A stretch of 64,000 nt of DNA from Streptomyces inhibens (GCF_003389455.1 NZ_QUAC01000310.1:1-64000); one strand, 5' to 3'. Counted from the first letter of the stretch, positions 43,620 through 52,184 are shown. Notes: generated by a model from the sequence alone, not told the origin. Numbers and translations are program-made.

Positions 43620-43735
43620 CCGTGCAGGGCTCGTTCAAGGCTCGTACAGGGTGCGGGCGCCACTGACTGCCCGTCCGTGAGTTCGCCCCGGTCTTCGCGA
43701 TCGCCTGGATATGTGAGCGGTCGGTGGCCGAGCGG

Positions 43736-44206
43736 TCAGTGGCCGTGCGGGATCAGGCGCCCGACCGTCTTCCATACGGAGGGCATCCCCCGATGGACGG
43801 GGTCCGGTGCGATGGGTCCAGGCGATGCCGCCTTGCGCAGTGACGGGATGGCCGGGAGCTCCCAGTCGCACGGGGGAGGGGCGCAGCCCGCGAGTGTGGC
43901 GCCGTGTTCCTTCAGGGCGACGCTGACGAGGGTGAGCAGGAGCGCGATGTCGGCGTCGCAGTCGAGGAGTACGGTGATCCACGATGCCCCGGGCCGTACC
44001 CGGATCGCGGTGCTCAGCCGCAGCTGAGGGAGGAGGCGTTCGATTGCCGCGCGGGTGAGGTGCAGATCCGCGGCATCGTTGGAGTGGAAATGGACGATTT
44101 CATCTCCGGCTGTTCCGAAGGCGCGTCCAACGGCGCACCGGGGCGAGCCACTTACCAGGTTCGGCCACGACTCCAACTGGGTCATGGCGCGATCGGCCGC
44201 GGTCAT
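43736..44206 (-). CDS. DUF5519 luciferase-domain protein
   Basis: A 156-aa protein: QLESWPNLVSGSPRCAVGRA, GDEIVHFHSNDAADLHLTRA, STAIRVRPGASWITVLLDCD, then IALLLTLVSVALKEH. This matches the short luciferase-domain (DUF5519) proteins of actinomycetes, whose activity is not established. The start is ATG 44206 with AAGG nine bases upstream; ATG 44215 is an alternative. It is divergent from the decayed ornithine cyclodeaminase gene by about 60 bases. Confidence 0.75.
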   Translation of the reverse strand: MTAADRAMTQLESWPNLVSGSPRCAVGRAFGTAGDEIVHFHSNDAADLHLTRAAIERLLPQLRLSTAIRVRPGASWITVLLDCDADIALLLTLVSVALKEHGATLAGCAPPPCDWELPAIPSLRKAASPGPIAPDPVHRGMPSVWKTVGRLIPHGH

Positions 44207-44269
44207 AAGCACCATCCTTGCGTACTCTCTACCCCGTGAACCACCCCCATTCACCACCTGCTTGGGAAA

Positions 44270-44704
44270 GTGACTGTTCCGAGGCCTGCCAATGTGCTGG
44301 TGGCCACAGCACTGCGCCCCGGCCTCCTCCCCGGCATCGATGCGTACACCGTGAAGGTCAACGCGAAATTCCCCGGTGCCGGCCCGGCCCTGCGTGGTGT
44401 CATCTGCCTCCACAGCGGCCGGGACGGTGAACTGCTCGCCCTGGAGGCCGCCCTGCTCACGGTCGACGACCGCCGTCTGGCCGCCACCACGGGCGCACTC
44501 GCGAACGCAGGCCTTCCGGCAGACGTTGTCGATGCCACCCTCGGCGAGATCCTCCGCCAACGGCATCCCGGCCGCACCCACCCCGATCAGGTCACCGTGT
44601 ACGCCCCCGTCGGCCTGCCCTGGCAGGATCTCGCGCTCACCTGGACGGCCCACCGAGAAGCCGAACGCCGAGGCCTCGGAACCGTCATCGACCTGCTGGG
44701 CTGA
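44270..44704 (+). pseudogene. Internally deleted ornithine cyclodeaminase remnant
   Basis: A 144-aa frame whose first part (GIDAYTVKVNAKFPGAGPAL, then RGVICLHSGRDGELLALEAA) matches the N-terminal substrate-binding part of ornithine cyclodeaminase/mu-crystallin proteins. The last part (VVDATLGEILRQRHPGRTHP, then DQVTVYAPVGLPWQDLALTW) matches their C-terminus. The whole NAD-binding Rossmann domain in between, some 150-180 residues, is missing, as are the usual first residues. The frame is still open, so a short protein may be made, but it cannot be a working enzyme. Confidence 0.72.
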
Positions 44705-44747
44705 GGGCCGGACAGCCGCAATCGGTGCTACTGCTTGAGTCGACCGT

Positions 44748-44779
44748 GGGCAGCCGGGCAGCCGGGCAGCCGGGCAGCC
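44748..44779 (+). repeat. Four perfect copies of an 8-bp repeat
   Basis: GGGCAGCC is repeated four times without interruption in the gap between the cyclodeaminase remnant and the GYD gene. It looks like a simple slippage repeat. Confidence 0.85.
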
Positions 44780-44901
44780 GCGCGGCGGCGCTTGGCTCGC
44801 GGTTCGTTTGGTGGAATATAAGGGGTCAAAGCGGACTGCTGCGGGTCATAGTGGGGGCGTAAACGCAGTGACAGCGGCCCATTGGAGTAGGGGAGAGCGG
44901 G

Positions 44902-45228
44902 ATGCCGAAGTACCTGGTTCAGGCTAGCTACACCCCCGAGGGAGCGAAGGGGCTGCTCACCGAGGGCGGAAGCGGGCGCCGAGCTGCCTCGGAGCAGGCC
45001 GTTGCATCCTGCGGAGGCACACTTGAGGCGATGTACTTCGCTTACGGGGACGCCGACTTGTACTGCATCGTCGACTTCCCCGACCGCCTGTCGATGGCTG
45101 CTGTCGCGATGGCGGTGCGAGCTTCCGGAGCGGTGCAGTCCAAGGCGATTCCCCTGCTGGCCGTCGAGGAGATCGATGAGGCGGCGAAGAGGAGCAAGAG
45201 CGTCGAGTTCCGTTCGCCTGGCAGCTGA
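44902..45228 (+). CDS. GYD domain-containing protein
   Basis: A 108-aa protein: PKYLVQASYTPEGAKGLLTE, GGTLEAMYFAYGDADLYCIV, DFPDRLSMAAVAMAVRASGAV. The motif FAYGDADLYCIVDFPD is the GYD signature. These are small ferredoxin-like fold proteins of unknown function. The start is ATG 44902 after GGGGAGAGCGGG. Monocistronic. Confidence 0.87.
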   Translation: MPKYLVQASYTPEGAKGLLTEGGSGRRAASEQAVASCGGTLEAMYFAYGDADLYCIVDFPDRLSMAAVAMAVRASGAVQSKAIPLLAVEEIDEAAKRSKSVEFRSPGS

Positions 45229-45287
45229 TCCGGTTCCCTGCCCGGCCTCGTTCCAGGCCAGTCTCGGTCCCGGCCCTGGTTCCGGTC

Positions 45288-45323
45288 CCTGTGCCTGCCC
45301 CTGTGCCTGCCCCTGTGCCTGTC
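45288..45323 (+). repeat. 12-bp tandem repeat, three copies
   Basis: CCTGTGCCTGCC repeats at 45,288, 45,300 and 45,312, the last with one change, in the gap between the GYD and SDR genes. Confidence 0.8.
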
Positions 45324-45417
45324 CCTGTTCCGGTGATTGCTCGCCCTTCCCGGCGGACCTGACGGGGTTGTGGCCGGTGCCTGCGTCGTACGCGCAGAGA
45401 GGGGTGACTTGACGGCC

Positions 45418-46167
45418 ATGGGAGAGACGCTGAACGGCAAGGTCGCGCTGGTCACGGGTGGTTCGCGCGGTATCGGGGCGGCGACTGCGCGGGCGCTTGC
45501 GGATGAGGGTGCGGATGTCGCGATCAGCTATGTGGCCTCGGCCGACAGGGCGGAAGCCGTCGTGCGGGAGCTGGCGGGCAAGGGCGTGCGCGCGTGCGGT
45601 CTCCGAGCTGATCAGGCCGATCCTGGGCAGGTCCAGGGGCTGGTCAGTGCGGTGGTGGACCGATTCGGCCGGCTCGACATCCTCGTCAACAATGCCGGTG
45701 TTTCGATCCCCGCGCCGCTCGGCGATTCCGGCGCCGACACCGAGGCCGTGGAGCAGCAGTACGCCATCAACATCGGTGGCGTAGTAGCGGCCGTCCGCGC
45801 GGCCGCCCAGGTGATGGGTGAGGGCGGCCGGATCGTCTCCGTGGGCTCACTCGCGGCCAGCCGTGTGGGCCTGAGCGGCTTCGCGGACTATGCCGCGACG
45901 AAGGCCGCCATCGTCGGCTACAGCCGGGGAGCGGCCAGGGACCTGGCACCTCGGGGCATCACCGTCAATGTCGTCCAGCCGGGCCCCGTCGACACGGACA
46001 TGAACCCGGCGCACGGCGAACTCGCCCCCGCCCTCATGGCGCAGGTGCCGCTCGGCCGTTACGGCCGTCCGGAGGAGATCGCGGCGGCAATCGTCTTCCT
46101 CGCCGGACCGGCCGCGTCCTACATCACGGGCGCGGTGCTCGATGTCGACGGCGGGGCCGGGACATAG
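45418..46167 (+). CDS. SDR family oxidoreductase
   Basis: A 249-aa classical short-chain dehydrogenase. The cofactor loop is ALVTGGSRGIGAATARAL, followed by DILVNNAGVS, the catalytic Ser in VSVGSLAAS, YAATKAAIVG (Tyr-x3-Lys), and the C-terminal LGRYGRPEEIAAAIVFLAGP plus YITGAVLDVDGGAG. It is NADP-type 3-ketoacyl reductase-like; the substrate is unknown. The start is ATG 45418; a TTG at 45409 is possible. Confidence 0.92.
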   Translation: MGETLNGKVALVTGGSRGIGAATARALADEGADVAISYVASADRAEAVVRELAGKGVRACGLRADQADPGQVQGLVSAVVDRFGRLDILVNNAGVSIPAPLGDSGADTEAVEQQYAINIGGVVAAVRAAAQVMGEGGRIVSVGSLAASRVGLSGFADYAATKAAIVGYSRGAARDLAPRGITVNVVQPGPVDTDMNPAHGELAPALMAQVPLGRYGRPEEIAAAIVFLAGPAASYITGAVLDVDGGAGT

Positions 46168-46297
46168 CCCTCTCGCCCGTGTGAACCGGCGCCGAGCAAC
46201 CCGAGGGCGAGGGCGTATCGGAGAGCAGGGCTCGGGTTCTCCGGGTGGCCTCAGCGGGTATCTGACGGAAGGTGGCCTGCACCCGAGGGAGGCGCCG

Positions 46298-47068
46298 GTG
46301 AAGGGCTTCGACTGGCTGTTTTCAGAGCCGATTGCGCACCGCGGGCTGTTCCGTCCCGAAGCGGGTGTACCGGAGAACTCCCTGACCGCCTTTCGGCTGG
46401 CGGCAGAGCGAGGAATCCCCTTCGAGCTCGATGTTCAACTGTCCCGTGACGGCACCCTGGTTGTCGCGCACGATGCGACTCTGGCCCGCATGGCCGGCTG
46501 CCCGAAGCGCATTTCCGAACTCGGCCGCGAGGAATTGAGCAGGCTCCGGCTCGGCGAATCCGATGAACCGGTCCCCACGCTTCAGCAGGTATGGGAGATC
46601 ACCGACGGCCGCGTTCCCGTCATCGTCGATGTACGGCGCTGGGGCATCGAGTCCAGCCCTCTTCTGGAGCGGGCGGTAGCCGGCAGTATTCGTGACTACC
46701 CGGGGCCGGTCGCCGTGCAGTCCTTCGACCCGCTTGCCGTCCACCGCCTTCGTCGGCTCGTCAACGACAGGCCCGTCGGACAGGTTTCAGGAGCCTTGCG
46801 GTCCGCGGGGCGAGTAACCGCGCTGATCGGCAGCACCATGGCCGCCAACGTCCTGACATCACCGGATTTCATCTCCTACGAGCTCGATATGCTCCCGTCC
46901 CGATATGCCACTTTCTGGCATCGACGCGGCATACCGCTCCTGGCCTGGACGGTCAGTTCCTCGGAAAGCGAGGCACGCGCGGCGCAGGTGGCCGACAATT
47001 TCTTCTTCGACGGGTATCTGCCGACCGCCTACCAGCATTCCGTCGTGCCGCCGGCTCAGCAGCAGTAG
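46298..47068 (+). CDS. Glycerophosphodiester phosphodiesterase family protein
   Basis: A 256-aa GDPD TIM barrel. The metal and phosphate site motifs are PIAHRGLFRPEAGVPENSLT, FELDVQLSRDGTLVVAHDAT, IVDVRRWG and the C-terminal LLAWTVSSSESEARA, then DNFFFDGYLP. It would hydrolyse glycerophosphodiesters to glycerol-3-phosphate and an alcohol. No signal peptide, so cytoplasmic. The start is GTG 46298 with GAGGGAGG upstream. Confidence 0.9.
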   Translation: MKGFDWLFSEPIAHRGLFRPEAGVPENSLTAFRLAAERGIPFELDVQLSRDGTLVVAHDATLARMAGCPKRISELGREELSRLRLGESDEPVPTLQQVWEITDGRVPVIVDVRRWGIESSPLLERAVAGSIRDYPGPVAVQSFDPLAVHRLRRLVNDRPVGQVSGALRSAGRVTALIGSTMAANVLTSPDFISYELDMLPSRYATFWHRRGIPLLAWTVSSSESEARAAQVADNFFFDGYLPTAYQHSVVPPAQQQ

Positions 47069-47104
47069 CCCTGTCGACAGGCGTGCGCGAGCGTGGGGAG
47101 GACC

Positions 47105-47665
47105 ATGCGTGTGTCGTGGCGGGGTTTTCGGGCCCCTGCCGTCGAGGAGTTCCTGGAAGCCGCCGATGGGCAGCTGGAGATAGCGGCCGAGCGCTACGTG
47201 CAGCAAATGCGGCACTTCTACGATGTCCGTGCCCGCTGGCATCGACGAGGCTACCGAACCAGCGGCATCATCGTGATCGGCGTCGGTGCCCTGCTGCCCC
47301 TTCTGGCCACCGCGTCCTACCCCCACAAACAGTTGATCGTGTCTCTGGCGGGTGTGACCGTCTCAGCGGTCACGGCGCTGCGCTCGTTCTACCGTTTCGA
47401 CCAGTCGTGGATCTTGTTACGCAATACCGAGATAGCGATCAGCGAGGCGTACCTCAACTGGAAACTCACGCGCAGCGAAGAGGAACAAGCGCCGCACGAC
47501 ATTGATCCTGCGGAGCGCGCCGCTGCCACACGGGGGTTGATCGACGCGGTGATGCGGATTCGTCGCGACGAAGCGGATTCGTACTTCAACGAGTTGCCCA
47601 CACCTCAACCCGGCGCGGATGTCCATATCTCGATTCCGCCACCCCATACGCGCCGACGGGCGTGA
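47105..47665 (+). CDS. DUF4231 membrane protein
   Basis: A 186-aa protein. The helical N-terminus (FLEAADGQLEIAAERYVQQM) is followed by two membrane helices (GIIVIGVGALLPLLATASY and QLIVSLAGVTVSAVTALRSF) and a cytoplasmic helical tail (WILLRNTEIAISEAYLNWKL). This is the DUF4231/SLATT-like architecture; SLATT-type proteins are thought to form pores in conflict systems, though here no nucleotide-signalling partner is adjacent. The start is ATG 47105 after GGGGAGGACC. It follows the GDPD gene by 36 bases and may share its transcript. Confidence 0.78.
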   Translation: MRVSWRGFRAPAVEEFLEAADGQLEIAAERYVQQMRHFYDVRARWHRRGYRTSGIIVIGVGALLPLLATASYPHKQLIVSLAGVTVSAVTALRSFYRFDQSWILLRNTEIAISEAYLNWKLTRSEEEQAPHDIDPAERAAATRGLIDAVMRIRRDEADSYFNELPTPQPGADVHISIPPPHTRRRA

Positions 47666-47747
47666 TGACGGAATAACCATCTCGCCCGGGGAACGGGGAA
47701 ACGGGGATGCGGGGGAGCAGGGGAGTGCGAGAGGCGGCGGCCGTCGG

Positions 47748-48377
47748 TCAGTGAGGGGCGATGGCCGTAGTGGGCAAGAGCCCGGCCATGAGGGCGTCCG
47801 CAGCCGGGGCGAGGAGCCGTCGGCCCTCGGCGACCGACTCCAGGCCGATGACGAGGGCGATGCAGATGTCGGCCGCTTCGACGGGTTCGACGGGTTCGAC
47901 GGACTTGACGTGCTCGACGGGTTCGACCGGCTCTATGGGCTCGGCGGGCTCGACGCCGCCCGGGGCGCCGGCCTCGGCGAAGACGTCGATCAGCAGACGG
48001 CGCAGATCGCCGGTGAACCCATGGCAGATGTCGCCGAACAACCGGGCCTTCTCGTTGAGGAGTTCGGCGGTGTGCGGGGAGTCCCCCGCCAGCTGGAGGA
48101 CCAGGTCGAGCTTGGCCGCCAGGATGCCGCGGACGCGCTCGGCGTACGGTGCGTCCTCGGCGGCCGCGGCGCGCCGGGCCCGCGCGAGGGCCTGGGTGTG
48201 CAGGCGCTCGGCGAGCCGGCGGAACGCGTCGTCCTTGCTGCGGACGTACTGGTAGACCGCTGACCGGGACACGCCGATCGTGGAGGCGATGTCGTCCATC
48301 GTGGTGCGTCGTACGCCGTACCGCGTGAGGCAGTCATACGTCGCGTCGAGGACCTCGGTGAGCCGGTCGGTGCCCAT
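47748..48377 (-). CDS. TetR/AcrR family regulator with Glu-Pro-Val repeat
   Basis: A 209-aa protein. The HTH is RLTEVLDATYDCLTRYGVRR, then MDDIASTIGVSRSAVYQYVRSKDDAFR. The C-terminal ligand domain is interrupted around residues 145-175 by a low-complexity run of EPV/EPI units encoded by 9-bp repeats, before resuming with ADICIALVIGLESVAEGRRL. The gene starts at ATG 48377, two bases after the amidotransferase stop, so it forms an operon with it. Confidence 0.87.
   Translation of the reverse strand: MGTDRLTEVLDATYDCLTRYGVRRTTMDDIASTIGVSRSAVYQYVRSKDDAFRRLAERLHTQALARARRAAAAEDAPYAERVRGILAAKLDLVLQLAGDSPHTAELLNEKARLFGDICHGFTGDLRRLLIDVFAEAGAPGGVEPAEPIEPVEPVEHVKSVEPVEPVEAADICIALVIGLESVAEGRRLLAPAADALMAGLLPTTAIAPH
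47876..47950 (+). repeat. 9-bp repeat tract inside tetR
   Basis: Imperfect repeats of GGGTTCGAC (plus-strand view) encode a Glu-Pro-Val-rich loop in the TetR ligand-binding domain. The frame is kept because the unit is a multiple of three. Confidence 0.75.
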
Positions 48378-48379
48378 CG

Positions 48380-49075
48380 TCAGGCCAGCTTCTTCAGCAG
48401 TTCGGCGGCGAGCGGGGCGGAGGAGGACGGGTTCTGGCCGGTGATCAGGTTGCGGTCGACGACGACGTTCGGGGCCCACGGCTCGCCCTCCTTGAAGTCG
48501 GCGCCGAGCTCGACGAGACGGTCCTGGAGCAGCCACTTCGCCTGGTCGGCGAAGCCGGCCTGGGTCTCCTCTGCGTTGGTGAAGCCGGTCAGCCGGTAAC
48601 CCGCGAAGGCGTTGGTGCCATCCTCCTTCGTGGCGGCCAGCAGCGCGGCCGGGGCGTGGCAGACCACACCGAGCGGCTTGCCGGACTCCAGGGCCAGGGT
48701 CAGCAGCTTGCCGGAGTCGGTGTTGACCGCCAGGTCCTCCATCGGGCCGTGGCCGCCGGGGTAGAAGACCGCGGCGTAGTCGGCCAGGTCGATGTCCGCC
48801 AGGTCGACCGGGTGCTGGAGTTCGGTGATCGAGGCGAGAGTGCTCGCGATCTTGTCGGCGCCCTCCTGGCCACCGTTGACCTCGGGCGCCAGGCTGCCCT
48901 TGTCCACGGTCGGTACGACGCCGCCGGGGGTGGCGACGACGATCTCGTGGCCCGCGGCCTTGAACGCCTCGTACGGGGCGACGGCCTCCTCGGCCCAGAA
49001 GCCGGTGGGGTGCTGGGTGCCGTCGGCCAGCGTCCAGTGATCGACACCGGTGACGACGAAAAGGATCTTGGGCAT
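48380..49075 (-). CDS. DJ-1/PfpI family type 1 glutamine amidotransferase domain protein
   Basis: A 231-aa protein. The nucleophile elbow is GKPLGVVCHAPAALL with Cys139-His140, and YPGGHGPMEDL supplies the conserved acidic/Gly loop. The N-terminal FWAEEAVAPYEAFKAAGHEI pattern is of the Hsp31/glyoxalase III-like branch, which detoxifies methylglyoxal or acts as chaperone. Cytoplasmic. The start is ATG 49075. It is divergent from a LysR gene and cotranscribed with tetR. Confidence 0.9.
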   Translation of the reverse strand: MPKILFVVTGVDHWTLADGTQHPTGFWAEEAVAPYEAFKAAGHEIVVATPGGVVPTVDKGSLAPEVNGGQEGADKIASTLASITELQHPVDLADIDLADYAAVFYPGGHGPMEDLAVNTDSGKLLTLALESGKPLGVVCHAPAALLAATKEDGTNAFAGYRLTGFTNAEETQAGFADQAKWLLQDRLVELGADFKEGEPWAPNVVVDRNLITGQNPSSSAPLAAELLKKLA

Positions 49076-49210
49076 CTCTTGTTCCTTCGGGGTGGTGCGG
49101 GCCCGCCGGGGCCCAGGGAGAGTTTCGGGCGCCTGGCGTTCTGGAATCCCTGACGTTCCGAACCCAGATCGTCAGCGTGGTGATGTCCTCGAAGGTAGAG
49201 CGGACCTCCC

Positions 49211-49256
49211 ATAGGAATCCAATAGGATCGCCTGTATGAGGGATAGGGAATCCAAT
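49211..49256. promoter_or_regulatory. Direct repeat in LysR/amidotransferase intergenic region
   Basis: ATAGGAATCCAAT (49,211-49,223) recurs as ATAGGGAATCCAAT (49,243-49,256), the second copy overlapping the start of the LysR gene. The spacing is about three helical turns, suiting a LysR tetramer. AT-rich compared with the surroundings. Confidence 0.6.
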
Positions 49257-50198
49257 GGGTCGGCGGGAACAGCGGACCAAGGACCCGTCGCGGGACCGCC
49301 CGACCTGAACCTGCTGCGCACCTTCCTCGCCGTGTACCGTTCCGGGTCCTTCACGGCCGCCGCCCGTCTGCTGGGTCTGTCGCAGCCCACCGTCACCACC
49401 CAGATCCGCGCCCTGGAACGGCAGCTGGACCGAGAGCTGTTCGAGCGGCTGCCGAGGGGCGTCGCCCCCGTGCCCTTCGCGGACGACCTCGCGTCCCGTG
49501 TCGTCGCGCCCCTCGACGCGCTCGCGTCCGTCACCGGCCATGGCGGCCCCGACGGGAACGGCCCCGCCGCGCCCGTCCACCTGGCGGGCCCGGCCGAGCT
49601 GCTCTGCGTACGCGCGCTGCCGGCGCTCGCGCCCCTCGTCGAAAGCGGGGTACGTCTGCGGGTGAGCACCGGCCTGACCGAACCGCTCCTCGACGGACTG
49701 CGCGCCGGCCGCCACGACCTGGTCATCGCCACCATCCGCCCACGCGGCCGCAGTCTGACCGCCGTACCGCTGATGGACGAGGAGTTCGTCCTGGTCGCCG
49801 CGCCGGTCTGGGCGGACCGCATCGGCGGCCCGGCCCGGATTGCCGCCGACGGCCCGGCGGCGCTGCACGGCATCCCGCTCGTGACGTACGCCGAGGATCT
49901 GCCCATCGCCCGCCGCTACTGGCGGCACGTGTTCGGCAAGCGCCTCAGTTGCCAGGCGGCCGTCACCGTCCCCGATCTGCGGGGCGTGCTGTCGGCGGTC
50001 ACCGCGGGCGCGGGCTTCACAGTGCTTCCCCGCTATCTGTGCCTAGACGAGCTCGCCTCGGGCGCGCTGGTCCCGCTGCTCGACCCCGAGGACCCCCCGA
50101 TCAACACGGGCTTCCTCGTCCAGCGCCCCGGCTCGGCCGACAACCCCCATGTCGATCTGGTCCGTGACCACCTCCTCCAGGCCGGCCGCACCTGGTAG
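49236..50198 (+). CDS. LysR family transcriptional regulator
   Basis: A 320-aa protein. The N-terminal HTH is LNLLRTFLAVYRSGSFTAAA, then LLGLSQPTVTTQIRALERQLDRELFERLPRG. The C-terminal effector domain covers about 100-310. The start is ATG 49236, with direct repeats across the start. It should regulate the divergent amidotransferase-tetR pair and itself. Confidence 0.92.
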   Translation: MRDRESNGSAGTADQGPVAGPPDLNLLRTFLAVYRSGSFTAAARLLGLSQPTVTTQIRALERQLDRELFERLPRGVAPVPFADDLASRVVAPLDALASVTGHGGPDGNGPAAPVHLAGPAELLCVRALPALAPLVESGVRLRVSTGLTEPLLDGLRAGRHDLVIATIRPRGRSLTAVPLMDEEFVLVAAPVWADRIGGPARIAADGPAALHGIPLVTYAEDLPIARRYWRHVFGKRLSCQAAVTVPDLRGVLSAVTAGAGFTVLPRYLCLDELASGALVPLLDPEDPPINTGFLVQRPGSADNPHVDLVRDHLLQAGRTW

Positions 50199-50422
50199 TG
50201 GTGCGTGTGGAGGAAGTCGCAGCCGTTGATCTCGCGGCTGCCGACGCGGGCGGTGAGGACCAGCGCGTGGTCGTGACCGTCGGCGCCGTTGATCTCGCGT
50301 ACGTAGCGGAAGTCCTCGAAGACCCGGGAGGCGCCGCGCGGGATCGCCGCGGTGATGGCCGGCCTTGCGGAATGCGTGCCTGCTCTCACCTCGTAGGCGT
50401 AGCGATAGATAGTGGTAGTCAA
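50199..50422 (-). pseudogene. NTF2-like (SnoaL-type) protein remnant
   Basis: The minus frame reads TTTIYRYAYEVRAGTHSARP, then ASRVFEDFRYVREINGADGH and DHALVLTARVGSREINGCDF, LHT. This looks like the C-terminal half of a small NTF2-like protein (VFxxFRYVRE, ALVF-ARVGxRExxGCDFLH). Both its own N-terminal helices and its last strand are missing; the LysR gene ends where the sense is lost. A decayed fragment. Confidence 0.55.
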
Positions 50423-50474
50423 TGTGTTGAGTAGACAAGAAGGCGATTATTCGCGTGAGTGTTAACGTGCCCAG

Positions 50475-51044
50475 ATGTCTCTCAAGTACGCGCTCCTCGC
50501 GGCCCTGCTGGAAGGTGAGGCGTCGGGCTACGACCTGGCCAAGGTCTTCGATGTCGCCGTGGCGAACTTCTGGTCGGCGACGCCGCAGCAGCTCTATCGG
50601 GAGATGGAGCGGCTGGCGGAGGAGGGGCTGATCGACGCACGACTCGTGCAGCAGGAACGCAGGCCGAACAAGCGGATGTTCACGCTCACCGAGGCCGGCC
50701 GGGAAGATCTGCGGGCCTTCACCACCGCGCCGCCCCGGCCCACCGCCATCCGGGACGAACTCATGGTCAAGATCCAGGCCGTGGACACGGGAGAGCTCGA
50801 CGCGGCACGCGCGTTGATCGAGGAGCGTATGGAGTGGGCACGCGGCAAGATCGCCCACTACGAGCGGCTGCGCGACCGGCTCCTCGACGGGCGCAGCGAG
50901 GACGAGTACGTGCGCGACGCCGAGCGCATCGGCCCCTATCTGACCCTGATGCGCGGCCGGGCCTTCGAGGAGGAGAACCTGCGCTGGGGCGAGCGGGCCC
51001 TGGACATCCTGGCGCGGCGCTCGGCGGCCGCCGACCGGAGCTGA
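50475..51044 (+). CDS. PadR family transcriptional regulator
   Basis: A 189-aa protein. The winged helix is SLKYALLAALLEGEASGYDL, then WSATPQQLYREMERLAEEGL and RRPNKRMFTLTEAGREDL. A long C-terminal helical dimerisation region follows (RALIEERMEWARGKIAHYER). The start is ATG 50475. No target gene is obvious; the NTF2-like remnant upstream and the SGNH hydrolase downstream are candidates. Confidence 0.92.
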   Translation: MSLKYALLAALLEGEASGYDLAKVFDVAVANFWSATPQQLYREMERLAEEGLIDARLVQQERRPNKRMFTLTEAGREDLRAFTTAPPRPTAIRDELMVKIQAVDTGELDAARALIEERMEWARGKIAHYERLRDRLLDGRSEDEYVRDAERIGPYLTLMRGRAFEEENLRWGERALDILARRSAAADRS

Positions 51045-51086
51045 GGGCCCGCGGCGTCCCGAAATGCCCCTCCCGAAAGCGGCCGT

Positions 51087-51133
51087 CCCGTAAGACCCGT
51101 GCGTGGCGATGCCGTAAGACCTGTCAGTGGCGA
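51087..51133 (+). repeat. Imperfect 24-bp direct repeat
   Basis: CCGTAAGACCCGTGCGTGGC and CCGTAAGACCTGTCAGTGGC follow each other in the gap between padR and the SGNH gene, with two more CCGTAAGA-like starts after them. Probably a small slippage array. Confidence 0.6.
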
Positions 51134-51165
51134 GCCGTAAGAAGCAATGCCCGTAAGGAAGGCGG

Positions 51166-51984
51166 ATGTTCGTGTCAGACGCTCCATATCTTCGGTATGT
51201 CGCGCTGGGGGACAGTCAGACCGAGGGCCTCGGCGACGGGGACGACCGCGCGGGCCTGCGGGGCTGGGCCGACCGGCTGGCCGAAGGCCTCGCGGTCACC
51301 ACCCCCGATCTCCGGTACGCCAATCTGGCCGTACGCGGACGGCTCGCCGCCCACGTCCACGCCGAACAGCTCGCTCCCGCGCTCGCGCTACGGCCCGATC
51401 TGGCCACCGTCGTCGCCGGGGTCAACGATCTGCTGCGGCCGGGGTTCGACGCCGACGAGGTGGCCGGCCATCTGGAGGCGATGTTCGCCGCGCTCACGGC
51501 AGCCGGAGCCCGGGTGGCCACCGTGACCTTCCCCGACGCCGCGCGCATCACCCCGCTCGCCCGCCCGATCGGCTCGCGGGTCACGGCGCTCAACGACCGC
51601 ATTCGCGCCGCCGCCGACCGTCACGGGGTGACCGTCGCCGAGACCTCCCACCACGCCGTGGTCACCGACCCGCGACTGTGGAGCGCCGACCGGCTCCACG
51701 CGAGCCCCCTCGGCCATGCGCGTATCGCGGCGGCCGTCGCCCACGCCCTCCAACTGCCCGGCAGCGACGACTCCTGGACACACCCCCTGCCCCCGCCCCC
51801 GGGCCCGGCTCCCACCCCTTGGCGCACCGCGGCCACCGAAGTCCGCTGGGCCGCCGCCTTCCTCGGCCCCTGGCTCGCCAGACGCCTCCGGGGCCGCTCC
51901 TCGGGCGACGGCCGCACCGCCAAGCGTCCCCAACTCCTGCCCGTACAGGCACCGTCCGGCGACGGCGGCCCGCGGGTCGGCTGA
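51166..51984 (+). CDS. SGNH/GDSL hydrolase family protein
   Basis: A 272-aa protein with the four SGNH blocks: YVALGDSQTEGLGDG (nucleophile Ser), ANLAVRG, VAGVNDLLRP (Asn) and SADRLHASPLGHARIA (Asp-x2-His). It is an intracellular esterase or lipase, no signal peptide. The C-terminal ~60 residues are a Pro-rich, basic tail. The start is ATG 51166 with AAGGAAGG upstream. Confidence 0.9.
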   Translation: MFVSDAPYLRYVALGDSQTEGLGDGDDRAGLRGWADRLAEGLAVTTPDLRYANLAVRGRLAAHVHAEQLAPALALRPDLATVVAGVNDLLRPGFDADEVAGHLEAMFAALTAAGARVATVTFPDAARITPLARPIGSRVTALNDRIRAAADRHGVTVAETSHHAVVTDPRLWSADRLHASPLGHARIAAAVAHALQLPGSDDSWTHPLPPPPGPAPTPWRTAATEVRWAAAFLGPWLARRLRGRSSGDGRTAKRPQLLPVQAPSGDGGPRVG

Positions 51985-52013
51985 GTCGGGAACCGCCCGG
52001 GTGCTGTCCGGCA

Positions 52014-52184
52014 GTGCGGTTGTGGGATCCCGCCGGTGGCCGGGCTGTTGGTGCGCCGCTCACCGGTCACACCAGCGGGATCAAGGTGGTGGTCTTCTCT
52101 CCTGACGGGCGTCTCCTGGCGACCGCGGGCGGGGACCGGACGGTGCGTCTGTGGGGAGCCCGGGAGCCCGCTGCCCTGTCGTAG
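52014..52184 (+). pseudogene. WD40-repeat protein remnant
   Basis: A 56-codon frame reading VRLWDPAGGRAVGAPLTGHT, SGIKVVVFSPDGRLLATAGG, then DRTVRLWG. This is the end of one WD40 blade and one full blade, cut off from any start. Streptomyces WD40 proteins usually carry many blades, often with NACHT or kinase domains, so this is a leftover. Confidence 0.7.

Noticed and set aside
44748..44779. Possible CRISPR-like array
   Set aside because: Units are 8 bp and contiguous with no spacers; a simple tandem repeat.
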